Notes: a model not told the origin generated them from the letters alone. Positions 13,501 through 27,073 are shown, counted from the first letter of the stretch. The stretch: 64,000 nt of DNA from Channallabes apus (GCA_030522415.1 CM060125.1:27855167-27919166), one strand, 5' to 3'. Numbers and translations are program-made.

Positions 13501-14639
13501 CTTTTTGTGTGTGTGTGTGTCACATGAGATACGAGGCACCGTACGAGAAGTTGTAGGACTGAAATCGAGTTTACCCCAAGACGCAGGGTTTCCATGTGCG
13601 AAAACATCATTCGATTAGTGACCTATAAAGAGGTTAAAGGCAGGTCGTATTGCATGGTTTGAAACATAACCCATGTGACACTGTTACAGCAGCTTTGTGT
13701 AACCAATGCATTAAATACATTTCAGATGTGTAAGGGTTTAAAGCTGAGGTCTTTGCCAGGGCAGTATATCTCGCACCACCAACATGCTTGTGTGATTTGT
13801 AGCTGTCCTTTCACACTTTATAAGCTATTAGATATCCAGTTCAGTACTCCAGCAAGCAATCAAGTTAATTAATACTATTGCCATTGACTTCACGCTGAGA
13901 TTTTTCATTACTTTACTTGGTGAAAAATTCTTTTTATCCCCGCTGTAAAAACATACAGTAATGTGTTTGACTGTAAGAGCAAAACTGTAATTTTATAAAC
14001 TGCTAGTAAATTTAGTGTGCGTACTTCACATCAGCCAATCGTTATCGATGCCTTCACTGCTTTTACTTTCACTTTATGGTTTTACAGATACGGCCTTTTA
14101 TTTTTCGCTCAACAAATTATGGTCGTAGCAAATTTTCAATACTTTACAAATCAGAACTGTGTTTAGTTTTGGATCACTTTGGATATTTTGCTGCTACAGA
14201 GCTGGTACGGAAGTAGGGGTGGGTAACGACTAACTGAAAAAGATTGATGATCTAGATGAAGGAGAGAAAACAAGCCAAGATCAATAGCGATAACGTAAAC
14301 GTGAATTATTTATTTATTGGAAATTCTGCAAAAAAAAAACTTCAAAGTACTCAATGAGCTAAAAAGTATTGACATTCAATATGCTTCTTAATTTGCTTGT
14401 AAAAAAAAATCAATACTTTGCTATAATTTGCTTCTAGCATCATATATATAGCTTTATCTATCTCCGATAATAAAAGAATTAAAAAAAGAATGAGCGAAAC
14501 GCCTTGAATATGTTAAACATGGGCACATTTTTTAAACATTTCTTCATGTAATAACGTTACTGTTTTTCCTCATATCATGCTTTAAATAGAAGTAAATAAG
14601 TAAATAGAAGTAAATAAATTAGTTTCTTTTTTCTAAAAT
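10541..14639. other. No gene seen
   Basis: Contains the hAT fragment at 11150 and a (GT)n run near 13296-13318. The block 12300-12660 is unique and complex, but no exon was recognised. Confidence 0.55.
11150..11295 (+). pseudogene. Second fragment of the Charlie/ZBED-type hAT transposase
   Basis: GGGAAGTAGACAATGAAAAC followed by ACCTTCAAAGATGAATGTAC parallels 57557-57600. Only the N-terminal piece remains and it is frameshifted. Confidence 0.55.
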
Positions 14640-14652
14640 TGTATGCAAATGG

Positions 14653-15030
14653 GTGGCACGGTGGTGTAGTGGTTAGCACTGTCGCCTTGCACCTCCAGGG
14701 TCTGGGTTCGATTCCCCGGCCAGGCTCGATTCCAGTCTCTGTGTGTATGGAGTTTGCATGTTCTCCCCGTGCTTGGTGGGTTTCCTCCGGGTACTCCGGT
14801 TTCCTCCCACAGTCCAAAGATATGCAGGTTAGGCTAATTGGCATTCCTAAATTGCCCGTAGTGTGTGATTGGGTGTGTGAGTGTGTGTATGTGTGTGTGC
14901 CCTGCGATGGATTGGCACGCTGTCCAGGGTGTACCCCGCCTAGTGCCCGAAGTCTCCTGGGATAGGCTCCAGGTCCCCCGCGACCCTGAACACAGGATAA
15001 AGCGGTATAGAAAATGAATGAATGAATGAA
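14653..15030 (+). mobile_element. tRNA-derived SINE, full-length copy
   Basis: Same family as 9658-10036, plus orientation, with a 13-bp duplication TGTATGCAAATGG at 14640-14652 and 15031-15043. Head, body and (GAAT)n tail are all present. Confidence 0.9.
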
Positions 15031-15190
15031 TGTATGCAAATGGAAAATGACAGATTCTTTCAATCAACATTAGTAAAACAAGCCAAAATAAGTTACATAA
15101 TCATATGTTTGGATTACTGTAATCTTCAGATACTTACAGTACAGTATAACTTGCTATAGATGCTTGATACTTGATAGTGAAGACTTAAGG

Positions 15191-15209
15191 AAGGAGTCTC
15201 CAGTGTCAG
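15191..15209 (+). repeat. Dispersed AAGGAGTCTCCAGTGTCAG motif, copy 2
   Basis: Identical 19-mer, followed by GATGAAGTTTCTCTG (15249-15263), part of a longer diverged repeat. Confidence 0.7.
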
Positions 15210-17389
15210 TGCTTGGCAACACTCACAGTCAATATTGAACGTTTAAACGATGAAGTTTCTCTGCAACAATCTGCTTTTTTTTTTTTTTTGTCTTATTAAG
15301 TTCAAGAGATGTTAACATGCTGCTATAACATAGGAAATTTAATTGGAAATACATGTTTTGTGGACTCCCCACAATGCGAAATCTGTAGTAACAGTAACTA
15401 TGTTTCATCACATCCTTTCTTTATTGATTTATTTTATTTCACCAGCATGGCAAAGTGTTCGGTTTTTCCCTTACATACGAATAAAATGTAAGAGCAACAG
15501 CCGGGTTACAATATCGGTTATATTACTAATATGAATGTGAGCTAAATTAGCAACTCATTTTCAACACAGTTTAAAAAGCCGTGAGCCGAGCAGACGTGTT
15601 CAACCAACAGTTTCCCTAACAGACGCAGTTTGGGTTGTTTTTAGTCTGGCATGACATTTTGTTTAACCCAGGTTACAGTACATTTGAGCCTCGGCTGCCT
15701 TCTTTAAGGAAGAAATGTCCTGGTCGCTTCGCATGTAAATCTGTGAGTTAAGAGCCGAGAAAAATCCCTCGCTGGGGATTTGGCCTGTAATACAGGACAC
15801 TCTACCATGACAGACTACACTTCAGGCGGGAAATAAAAATTAACCGAATAAGTCGAGCGAAAAGGAGAGGCGCTTTTATCACATTCGCCCAACAGGGTGC
15901 CAGAGAGTGAAAACACACAGGTGGGAAGCTTTACCACGGCGCTTCATATGATGGAGACATCCAAAAACCAAACCCTGACGGCAATCAGCGTCTGTGCTGA
16001 GCTTTTTAACAGAATGCGTTTCGTCTGACATGTAGTACATTTCCATAAAATGGGGAAAGGCTTGAACTATTCCACTTTTTTATTATTATTTTAGGATTTT
16101 AACTTTTTCTCTTTATTAGCACATGATAACTATAACTCAATCAATGTCTTCAAAAAACATGTAACTAACGGTCCTTATGTGAGAATCAGACGAGATATAA
16201 AGACAGTATAACTGGGAGAAATATCATGTCCTCATATGCGAGGTTAAGTTATTACATTTGTAGCATTGTTGGTCCTTTTCATAAGTTTGTGCACACAGTT
16301 GTGGTCTCATAAGGTTATAGTAACATTCGGAAGTCCTGATGGTAGAGCAGGACATAACCAGGTATACCGAATGTAACAGCTTCACGTATCTCATATCTCA
16401 CAAACTGATCGTGTGTCTCCCGCATCGTGGTTCCTAAATGCAGTGAAACCAGTTCTAGTGATGGTTCGAAGCTTCTGAAAGAAGAATATATAGTGCTTAC
16501 AAAATGTTTCGTTATGGTAAACCACGCATACCAATTTTCCCAAGGCTAAAACGGGATTTATCTCGTTTTGCTGCGAAACTGACAACATTTACTGTATCTA
16601 CTGTATCTACATATTAACCATTAAATGCAAAAGTTTAACCCCATGGTTAACCATAGAAAACAACTTTACCTTACCTAACTGTGAGGCAAAATGAACTAAG
16701 AAATAGTTTCTTGAATTCTCAGGCATGCAAAGAGTGAGGAATGAGGCATAATGGGGACATGCATTTATTAAGGTCACTTTTCCCAAAACGGTGTTTAATT
16801 ATTCTTATATCACTGTAACTTTAAATTTATAAATGAGGTAATAAAGAACAACACACTTTTCATACTGTGTGTCTACCGTTACATTAAGGTTGTTCATTGT
16901 CCACAAAAACACTTATATAATCTTCTATTTATATATATATATATAATCAGCTTGTCATGTAACAGTAAACCATAAATTACAAATACATCGACATTTCCTG
17001 ACACTTAAAGCTCTAAAACTGGAACACTCCTTCCATAAATGTTCAATGACGCCTTAAACAAAACCTCATCATTTGTTAACTAACGCATCCAGCTTCAGTG
17101 CCGTAATATAGAGTTACACAGAGCCAGACAGGACACGCAGTCCTACCAGTGTGTTCTTCCTGTCTTCTGCCACCTCATATTTCAATCAATCAGCTGTAGT
17201 GAATTATGAATGAGGGACAAGTTGTGAAAACCACCAACAGTGGATCTTAAACCGGATCGGGACACGTGAGGACAAAAACCTCTCCACAGTCAAACTATAC
17301 ATCAAACGACTGATTGTTCCAGGTAACAGGTGGCCTACATAATGAAGGGGGAATTAAAGCTAGCTGATAATTTGGTGGTTGGAAAACCT

Positions 17390-17870
17390 TTGGCGGGTGT
17401 TGGGCAGCACAAACAAACACTTTCATTACCCACAGTGCCCCGCAGGATGCCCGCCACGCCAGCTTGGATCATGATAAAGCTCTAAAACTGGGATGTGATA
17501 TGAAGGTCTCTCTTATTTTTCCATTTTTATGGAAACAGTCACCTGTCCCATTGTGATGATTATTCATGCGGAAATGCATTGTCCAGAGACTGTTGACTCA
17601 TTTAGCGCATTCATACATCCATAAGCACCGGTCACAAACCTAGACCAGCGAATAAATCGACAGCACAGGACAAGAGCAGAGCACAGACAGGATTCCTCCC
17701 TCACAACCAGCTTGGATTATTTACACAAGGGCCGCGGTGCTGTCTGTTATGCTAATGTTACCAGTTTAATTTCTGTTCCGATGCCAAAAATACAAATATT
17801 ATCTAGGGCGGACGGGATGGGTGTTTGCCTGTCTGGAGGGCTTTATGCTAATATGTTTGGGTGAAGTTTT
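17390..17870. promoter_or_regulatory. Candidate conserved regulatory element
   Basis: A unique, balanced-composition stretch within otherwise AT-rich intron-like DNA. It holds two copies of TTATGCTAAT (17747-17756 and 17843-17852), an octamer/POU-like word, plus TGATTATTCATGCGGAAATG. No repeat signature. Function is inference only. Confidence 0.25.
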
Positions 17871-18183
17871 AAATATTCATAGAATTATTCTTTTTTTTTA
17901 TCTTTCTCAATGCTGTCTATCATAAAACCCAGTTGTAGAATAAACGAGAAGAAACTATTCAGGGATTTTTTTTTTCAAGAGATAGGTACTCGACGACAAA
18001 TAAAGTGCTGTAAGAGGTAACACGATCTTGGCTGAACAGGAAAATAAAAACAGGTTTGAATGAGAAATTCTGTATGTACAGTATAACAGACCCGGGGCCT
18101 TTTTGTGGGTTTCCACACGTCTGTACACATGCCATGTTGAAACAAATGACTGGTGTGGATTTTTTTCTCATTTCTCTCACTTT

Positions 18184-18460
18184 CACTCATCGTCTGTACC
18201 GCTTTATCCTGTATTCAGGGTCGTGGGGGTCCTGGAGCCTATCCCGGGGGCATGAGGCGGGGTCCACCCTGGGTTCCAATACATGGACACACACACAGAC
18301 ACTCACACTCTTATTCACACACTATGGGAAATTTGGGGACACCAATGAGCCTAATCTGCATGTCTTTGGACTGTGGGAGGAAACCGGAGTACACTGGGGA
18401 GAACATGCAAACTCCATGCACACAGACCCAAGGTGGGAATTGAGCCCGACCCATGGCGGT
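18184..18460 (-). mobile_element. Degenerate SINE copy
   Basis: Matches the SINE body in reverse orientation (CTGTACCGCTTTATCCTG, TCTTTGGACTGTGGGAGG) with many substitutions and a lost tRNA-like head. No clear target duplication. Confidence 0.75.
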
Positions 18461-20833
18461 ACTTCTACACATTCTGACCAATACAACATAATATACTGTA
18501 TATTAACAAACTGGCTTCTTTTCTTTAAACCCAAGATTACACCTACTGTTTGCATTTTACGTTTGGAGACTCTCTCAGCAGCCAGTCCCTGGTTTTCTGT
18601 GAACTTCAGAAGGATCTTTGAAAAACGGACCTCAGCTTATGACTTCACGCTTTATTGGAAAAATAATGGTGTACAAAAACCTGGATCATATTTAGGTTGT
18701 GTCTAGGACCGTAAAGGATTTTCGAGAACTCTTTATGATTCCCAGAGGATTTTCTTTTCAGAAATGTTTCCAAGAGTAGCGCCGTTTGAAAGCTTGAACC
18801 TTTAACCATCCGACAAACCCCTGAGAAAACCCTATTAAGAATGCAATACTTTCAGAGTTCATTTTAATGGAGACTCATTTTTCCTGCCACTAATTTGTGA
18901 AAATCGAGAGCTTAAAATAGATGCTGCTTGTTTTCCCTTACCAGGACTCCAGGATTATAATGAAATGCATATTATTACATTCATATCCTTGAGATTTCAT
19001 CATAATCGGTTCAGCTATTTAGGACAGCTACTGTACCACACTTGCTTCTTTCTCATTGTGAACTTAATATCAGCTTGGTTAAAATTGGTATATTGTCGCT
19101 AACACGTGCTTACCGTTGCTCTAAACAACAAGAAATAGAGGTACTGTAGGTCAAAGTTTTCCATCCTTAAAACAGAACCAATATTTGCATGAAATGTTTC
19201 ATATTGTTTGAAGGTAAGGGAGAGAAGTCATAACATGTCTTATAACTTTATACGTAATACATGTCCTTCTGTGTTAAACATTGATTTTGATAAAGGGTTC
19301 CATTGTCTACCTTGGCAACCCTGGGCACAAGGTGAAAGTACACCATGGGTGGGATGTCATTCCGTTGTAGTCCATGCATGCACACTTTTGGACTTCAGGC
19401 TGATTTCACACTAGGCTCAATTGATTCGTTTCGTTATGATATGATGATATGATTTCTCCCATCTTGTCGTCTCCCCAGTTCGCCAGCTTTAGTAACACCT
19501 TAGTGATATTGTTTTTTTCGCATTTACACTTTTCCGATACAGTAGGTGGCGGTTTGTACATGGTTTCTTTGTACAGTAAGCCGACAATAAGCCCAAAGAG
19601 ACGAGGAGGTCGACACTTGTGCTATACCTAATATTATTGATATTTCGGACAAAATGTCAAGAGTAACGATCGTATAAAAGCACTATGGAGGAAAGACACT
19701 GGACAGAGGAAACTTACCCAGAACCTCAGGGAATATAAGGGAGTATGTAATCCACTGAATCCCAAACCCAGCCATGGTTGGCAAAATTACGTATTCTGTA
19801 GGTGTGGAGGGTGTGACTCTATCCTGTCAATCAATGCAGCACTAGCCAATGATTTGCATCTATAGTATGAGCTTGTTTAAGTGGAAGAGAGCTACAGTAA
19901 TAGCACGTTCCTCTGTTACGAACAATCCAGGTAAGATGTCTTTTGTGTCCTTTTGTCGTTTGTTAACAGGACATAATTCAGGACACTTCGATATATCTTG
20001 TAAGTGATTGTTAATTACCTGAGCATCAACAAAAGGCCCATGCTCAGCGGCCCAAGCGCCGAATCGCTCCTCTCCTATCACTACGGTCACACTGCGCTAA
20101 GAGCCATGAATAAATGATGCTCTGAAGGTACAGGCTTCACTCAAGAAAGGCGGAATGCTGCTGGCGCTTTCATCTGCACTTCATAGTCCCCGGCAGATAT
20201 CCCACAACAGTTTTTACACCCGATTTGTTTTTTAAGCGCGGACCCGAGACGGATCGTCGCACTACTTACAAACCAAGTTACCTTCCGAAAAACCCTGTAG
20301 AGTTTTAATCTATAAACTTTAGCTTTTTTAGAGGATTAAATGAATGGGTGGGATGCTGTTCCAGAAAAATAATCAACGCAGGATGGCACGTTGGTGTGAG
20401 CAGGAAATACTGTACCACTCGAAAGTTTCTTATTTTCTCAAAAACAGCAATAACCCTGAAGTGTTTTATCCCTCGTACAGGATATCACGGAAACATGCTT
20501 GCAGGGACAATTTTGTTATACTTGTTTTTTTATAAATCCATTTACAGCTATATTCATTGTTGTGAAATGCCTGTGAAGCGAGTTCAGTCATCATTCATGC
20601 TCTTGCTGTTCCCTCACTAGTGCTATCCGGATAATCAGGGTAATACGGTGTAGATTATGGCTTAGGTTTTGTTGCCCTGTCGACTCCGCTGGCTTAACAC
20701 AAAAGTGTGCAGTACTTCATTGTGATCACAGTGTGAAGGTCAGACGGTGCCACTGGCAGAAACTCTATGGCTTCACACAGTTACAGTGAATCAAAGCTAC
20801 AGTGATGTAATCTGACCTACAGACATGACATTC

Positions 20834-20835
<2 letters not shown>

Positions 20836-20868
<33 letters not shown>
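20836..20868 (+). repeat. (GA)n microsatellite
   Basis: Perfect GA run of about 16 units. Confidence 0.95.
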
Positions 20869-20871
<3 letters not shown>

Positions 20872-21390
20872 CTTTGGTCATGGTAGTCCTTATACCATAA
20901 TGTCCATCCCAAATCTATTCAATAGTAATAACATTAATAATATACATTAAACAGGCAATATTTTTCACTCTATCTATATCAAAAAATATTATACAAAAAA
21001 TTATAATACAATTTCCCTTTGGGATTAATAATGTATTCTTTCTTTTTGAATATATAAAAATGTATTAATATATGATAATTGCTTTAGTAGGAGAAATAAA
21101 ACACTCCAGGTCAGGTTATTATAGTAGTAGTAACTCTGTACATTCCACCCCATCGTTTTGCTACAACAGCACTAAAAAAAACTTTTTTTGTACGTGAAGA
21201 ATAAGATAATCCCATTTGAGAAATCCGGCGCATTGTTTGTCCGCTGTTTTGTTTGACACGTTGTCTCTCCGCCCTGTAACACACACCTTTTTTACTTTTT
21301 CTATGGATCACTGCTTCAAAGGCATGTCACTCGAATCCAAAGTCTTTAAATGATATATGACCTGAGAGCGCTCCGCTCGTACATGTACTG

Positions 21391-21460
21391 CTTTTCTCTC
21401 TCTCTCTCTCTCTGTCTGTCTCACACACACACACACACACATACACGCACACACACACAC
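21391..21460 (+). repeat. (CT)n-(CA)n compound microsatellite
   Basis: TC repeats followed by CA repeats. Confidence 0.95.
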
Positions 21461-22866
21461 CCCTAAGTATTTTTTTCCTCCCAATTCAGCATGCAGTAGT
21501 GGGTTATTTACCCGGAATAGCCCAAGCGGTGTTTGATCTCTTGTTTCTACCAGGGTTATGGCCCGGGGTCATGGTGTCTGGAGCACTCCGGGGGTCGCTG
21601 TTCATGTCTCCCTCTGCAAAAAGACTCACTAGATTTAGACTTTATCATCATCATCTCTGGGAAAACCAATTCAGTTGTGTTAAACACTGTGCTTGTATAA
21701 CAAAGATTACATTTCAAAAAGGTAGTAATTCAGTCAAATCAATCAGATTTATATTTGGAACCTTGCATCAGCATTCATTCTGCATTGCAACACTAAAGAC
21801 ACACTGGACGCCAAACATACCGTGGCTGACTGACAATTAGAGGGAATATCGTTGTATAATAAATAACAATCAGTTCTAGATTTTTTAAAAATAATAAAAT
21901 GTAAATTTTATTGTGTAGTATTGTACATTGGACTTGAGGTCATGAGTCATAGTCAGGGAGGAAAAAAGTGAACCAAACAGATTCCTGTTAACTACAATCA
22001 TTCAAATTGACCTGTAGATCACTGGATTAGTTCAAATCAATTCAATCAAAAAGGGAAAAAGGAGAAAATATAGAACATTCTCAAAAAAGGGATAGATACA
22101 GTTCAAGAAACATGCTTCACACATGCAAAAATAAATTATCTTTATTAAAGGGGAGAGAGTGGACTAGTGGACTAACACTATGGACTAGTGCTATAGCCTT
22201 TTGCTCATGTTCACTGCCCTGTTCGAATAAAATAACTTCTGTAAACCTGCCATGCTGTTCTTTTTCATTCTCTATAATTATGTATGTTCAAGACATGTTT
22301 CATTTTTATATTCTGTGTCGCCATGGACGAACTGGTACAGTATGTTTCCAATACCGTAGTGGTTTATGGAGAATATAATCGCAAATGGAAACACAATTTT
22401 ATTTGAATGTGTCCAAGTTGCATCTCATCGACTTCCTGTTCATTTCTCTCTCAGGTAAGAAGAAGAAAAAGAATTAGCTTATCACGTCCCAGAGTAACCG
22501 GTCAGCACAAACACCTCTGTCTCCGAGACTAATGCTGCAATGCAACTTGTAATTCCCACCTCCAACGAGTAAAGCCAAAAAAAAAACTAAACAACCAGTT
22601 TCTAGAGGGACATCAAAACATGGCTGTGCACTGCATCAGGAAAAGAAATGAGTTTATTGACTTATAGATGTACCATAACCATAATAGATGTACCAGATGT
22701 TGGCCCACTCTTGCTATAACACCTTCAATTCTTCTGGTCAGGTTTGCACAAGGTTTAGGAGTGTGCTTATGGGAATTATGGGAAGCGCTTTTGTGAGGTC
22801 AGACCCTGATGTTGGGCTTTGCTTTGTGCACTGGTGCGCAGTCATGTAGGAATGTCCCCTTACTAC

Positions 22867-23711
22867 TAGAGATGTTCCGATACCATTTTTCCCCTCCCGA
22901 TACCGATTCCGATACTTGGGCTCAAGGTATCGGCCGATACCGAGTACTGATCCGATACCTGGGTGTGTATCTGTACAGTGTATATAGCATTTCTTTTTTT
23001 AAGTAAAATACTACTAGCCATGTGTAACGGGTTCGGCCCTAAGTGCACGGGTCACACCATGAAAGACGGACACGAGGCGAGGTCTTACAGGAAAAAGGGT
23101 AATTTATTTAGAAAAATGGGGAAGGAAAGGGTTAAAGGCTCTCTGCGGTCTTTTCCACTTCGGCGGCAGGGATGCAAAGGCGGGCTCTACGCGGAAGTGA
23201 AGGTGCCGCGAGAGCTCGTGCAGCTCGTTCACGCGCTCCTCTCGCGGAGATCAAAGGCGCCCCCCTTTTTAAAGTCTCTGGGGCGCATCACATCGCCCCG
23301 CTCTGGTGCCACTGTCTCTCATAAAATCCACCGCGTCGCAAAGTCCAGCTTCCCAACAGTCAGACCCCGAGCTACACTCCCCGCTGTGTTTTATAGCGCC
23401 GGGATCATTAGCGGCGATAGCTCATGGCCCTTTGCCTGATTCTGCGGCCCTGCTCCTTCACATACCTAAAGGGAGGGGGGGGGCTAACTAGTGAGCTTCG
23501 GAGTGAGCAAGGAGCGATATCAATTTGGGCGCACGCCGTGACACTCTGTAAGTAAGCTAAGCTAGCAAAGCTAGCGGGCATAAATAGGTTATTTTTAGGA
23601 AAATGGCATCGGATCGGTACGTGGACTCAAATACTCGCCGATTCCGATGCCAGATTTTTTTGTGGTATCGGTGGCATTTCCGATACCAGTATCGCAATTG
23701 TAACAACCCTA
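22867..23711 (+). mobile_element. hAT-type element with 8-bp duplication, itself interrupted
   Basis: Flanked by CTTACTAC at 22859-22866 and 23712-23719. Ends TAGAGATGTTCC and, reversed, TAGGGTTGTTAC. The sequence on both sides of the inner insert is rich in CCGATACC/GGTATCGG words, as in a common fish hAT MITE. Confidence 0.85.
23023..23543. mobile_element. GC-rich insert inside the hAT element (LTR-like?)
   Basis: About 520 bp, markedly GC-rich, starting TGTAACGGGTTCGG and ending GCCGTGACA, so TG...CA bounded like a solo LTR. I found no exact 5-bp duplication (CCATG versus CTCTG), so boundaries and class are uncertain. Open frames across it (for example 22963-23439) do not look like genes. 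Confidence 0.4.
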
Positions 23712-24904
23712 CTTACTACCAAGACATTTTGGACAATTTCATGTACAAATTGGAACATGGAACAACTTGGGGAATTTGGGGCCTCCAAATTGTGCACCAG
23801 TGCACAAAGTAATGTCCATAAAGACATGGATGAGCGAGTTTGGTGTGGAAGAAAAACTTGACCGGCCTGCACAGTCCTGACCTCAACCTGATAGAACACC
23901 TTTAGGATAAATTAGAGCGGAGACACCAGTGTCTGACCACACAAATGCGCTTCTGGAAGAATATTCGAAATTTCCCATATACACACTCCTAAACCTAAAC
24001 CTTTTGGAAAGACTTCAAAGAAGAGTTGAAGAAGAAGGATCTGTTATACAGTAGCTGCAAAGGTTGCAACATCATATTAAAACCTATGGATTAATAATTG
24101 GATGTTACTCAAGTTCATATGCATGTAAAGGCAGATGAGTCAATACTTTTGGCAATATAGTGTATATGTTGGAAATCGAGATCATATACGGATCCTAGGG
24201 TAATGATTATTTGCAAGTTATATATATAAGAATATCTAAAATGATCACAAAATGAAAGGTACATTTGTTTAAAAATAAAAATGTACAGAAATACTTTTTT
24301 CTACAAATGTGTTTTTTGTGCGGCATGCCACACTTTTCAGACTTTTAATTGTAATTAAAAAAAAAAAACATTTAGAATTTTCCTTCCACTTCACAATTAC
24401 AGTATGTGCCACTTTGTGTTGGTCTATCACATAAAATCCCAATTTTATGTAATTTTGTGAGGCACTGTATACGACTAATTGTTTTCTTTGTTAAATACCA
24501 GCACGATTTCTCATTGTTGCTAGTGAGAGATAATTTGGTGCCCATTGTACAAATTACTGAGTAATTTATTACAGTAAAAATGCTGAGGTATTGGAAACCA
24601 TTATAGGAATTTAAGCACCATCTTCTGACCAATCAGTGATATATGTGTATAAATATGAGGTCATAGTCACAGATTGTAATGAGATATACCAACATTGGAA
24701 TGATTTATTTTATAAAATATTACATGAACTGAAATTGTGATGTATCTCTGAATATTTATGAAAATTAATTTATTAGAGATCAAGACAATAAATATCCTGA
24801 TAAACTACTGCAGCCCAAAAAGCAATCCCCTAACTTAATCAGTTTTGTTTCAGTAGTTTCCCTAATCATATAGTTAATCATCCTTGCAGTATCACTTGTA
24901 TTAC

Positions 24905-25425
24905 AAACTGATCAGCCATAACCTTAAGACCACCACAAGCTGAATTAAATACCATTATCAATATATACCAGTAAACCGGTGACAGTATCATGGGCACCCA
25001 AGGCTTGTCCATGCCCACGGAGGAACTAAAGGCACATCCTGAACATCCTGTCCAATTCTATGGAAAAGCTAATGCAGCACATATTAAGTCAATGCTGGCC
25101 ACAACAGAAGGGTACTAGTACCCTAGAACACTAGCATGACCAAGCTCAAGGAAGTTCAAGGTTGTTCACCTAGCCTCCAAAATCCTCAGATCCCAATACG
25201 AGCCATCACCCATGGGATGCACTGGACTAACAAGACCGATCCAAAGAGGCCCTACCCTACAAGCAACAGCGCCCAAATGATCTGCTTACAACACTCCAGC
25301 GCGAGACACAACAGCTCTCCCCAATGGTCTTGTTTAGCCTCGCCCTGAGGTGCCAGAGCTCCACCAGTGGCACAAGGAAAACCCAAAACCCATGTGGTTT
25401 TATTGTTAATGGTTTAAAGGTTGTG
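24905..25425 (+). mobile_element. Degenerate Tc1-like element
   Basis: Starts ACTGATCAGCCATAACCTTA, a well-known fish Tc1-like terminus. It continues with GTGACAGTATCATGGGCACC and GCCTCCAAAATCCTCAGATC, all matching a family I recognise, with large deletions. The other end is eroded (TTAATGGTTTAAAGGTTGTGGC). No usable transposase remains. Confidence 0.7.
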
Positions 25426-26794
25426 GCTCTTTCAATGTATATATACATATACCATTATCTTACTGTACTATAAGAATCCTGCCGCAGTCCCCAAACAAAC
25501 CTGTTTATTATTTATAAAATGCATAAATGAAACCAGTTCCCTGTTGATCAGGAGTCACAGAAACATAAAGCATGTGAATATATTTGCACTGACGATGCGA
25601 GCGTCTTGGCGGGACGCAGCAGCTATTCCCAGCTTGATTTAAATAGAAGAACAAGTAAAAAGCTATAAATCGGCATGCGTGCCAGAGAACGGGACTGAGA
25701 AACAGCTGGATCCTGAGAGTTTGGTCACACTGTTTGCATTTCCTGGAAATTCCTTAAGGGAAAAAAATGCCGAGTGTCAATACTGATGGAGGTATAAATA
25801 CAGACACATGATTGAAAGACTGACATTCAACATTCGATCATTTCTCTTATTTTTTACCTGTCAATCATATCAATGGCTTTTCAAAGCACAGCCTTAGTGG
25901 AGGACCTGGCAGGATTTTTTAAATTAGATTAATAGGCTTTTGAGTGCTGTTTCATAAATACTCAAGTGCAGGAAAATGGATTTTCTCCAGACAAGGTCAA
26001 CAAGTCCATTAATCTATGTAATCTGTGTAAGTAAGCAAATGCTCTTATACTGCACTGATTTGCCATTCATGCATTTAAAAAAAAATATTAAAAAAAGAAT
26101 TCTGACACAGCATAATTTTCAAGGTGACACAAGTTAGCTCCTGCAACCGTTATGAAGTCTTTCCCTCACCACCATCTCTTTTTATCTCTCTCTCTTGCAG
26201 TTAAAGGGTATGCATGCAAATTACGTTTTGTTTCTAGTAAGCAGAAAGTACTGTTCTGTCTTAGAATTCAGTCCTATCGATTCACCTGCTTCTACAGAAA
26301 CAGTCTCAACTGTCCATCATTCAGTTTTGCAACTCGCTATATTATTCTCTTAGTGTCTTCTCATATTGATCATCAGATCATCGATTCAGCTAACATTAAC
26401 TTCAGCAGAACTTCGGCATGTCTCTCAGTGAACTGAAGAGAAACAGAAAATCAATAGTGAGCACCGTCGCTTCCGTATAAGAAGGTTTATTTTGTACTTT
26501 TTTAGAAGCTACCAAGAGTAGAAGAACACAGTTATAATGACATAAAGAAAATAATACAGAATGAAATGTAGCCCTTAAAATTGTTATAAGGTCGATTTAT
26601 CGTTCAGTTCTTAACCCTGGATTATACATCATGTTGAAAACTCTTATAATGCTACAACACTGTAACACTATAGTGGAAACACTATAAAAGTATAACGCAA
26701 GGAGTTTATGGTACCAATTACCATACTAGACGTGGGAGCCATATCTAAAAATTACAACAGTACTGTACTCTCTCTCTCTCTCACACTAATTTTC
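25426..26794. other. No gene seen
   Basis: AT-rich, no recognised element. Confidence 0.55.
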
Positions 26795-27073
26795 TATACC
26801 GCTTATCCTGTTCAGGATAACAGGAAGTCTAGAGCCTATACCAGGAGACTTGGGGCACAAGGCAGGGTACACCCTGGACAGGGTGCCAATCCATCAGAGG
26901 GCATACAAGCACACATTCATTCACACACCACAGGCAATTTGGACGCACCAATTAGGACCACCCTGCATGTCTTTGGGCCAGTGAAGGAAACAGGAATACC
27001 GTGTGGAAACCCACCAAGCAAGTGCAAACTCCACGCACACAGACACAGGAGTCAAACCCAGACCCTGGAGTAC
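26795..27073 (-). mobile_element. Degenerate SINE copy
   Basis: Begins TTCTATACCGCTTATCCTG and ends near GACCCTGGAG; the tRNA head beyond box B is lost. Flanked by CT and TACTATAG simple sequence, no clean duplication. Confidence 0.75.

Larger units (their letters stand above)
15044..18183. other. No gene seen
   Basis: Contains the dispersed motif at 15191 and the candidate element at 17390. The stretch 15560-15990 is unique with no coding signal. Confidence 0.55.
18461..22689. other. No gene seen
   Basis: Only microsatellites at 20836 and 21391 recognised. Short frames look random. Confidence 0.55.
22690..24168. mobile_element. Fold-back element derived from a Tc1/mariner transposase 3' end
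   Basis: The left arm (22690-22858) reads as the reverse complement of a Tc1-type 3' end, and the right arm (23720-24168) as the forward strand of the same region. In the right arm TCCTGACCTCAACCTGATAG gives PDLNLIEH, the Tc1 DLNPIEHLW motif. The right end (CAATATAGTGTA) is a Tc1-like terminus; the left terminus is eroded. The two arms are split by a later hAT insertion. Confidence 0.7.

Noticed and set aside
14654..14720. tRNA-like sequence with boxes A and B as a true tRNA gene
   Set aside because: No acceptor-stem closure; it is the head of a SINE with a downstream body and target duplications.
14575..15070. 162-codon minus-strand frame and similar frames at 9722, 14639, 35303, 58573 and 61346
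   Set aside because: They are translations of the SINE family; the same peptide recurs at every copy, so it reflects the repeat and not a gene.
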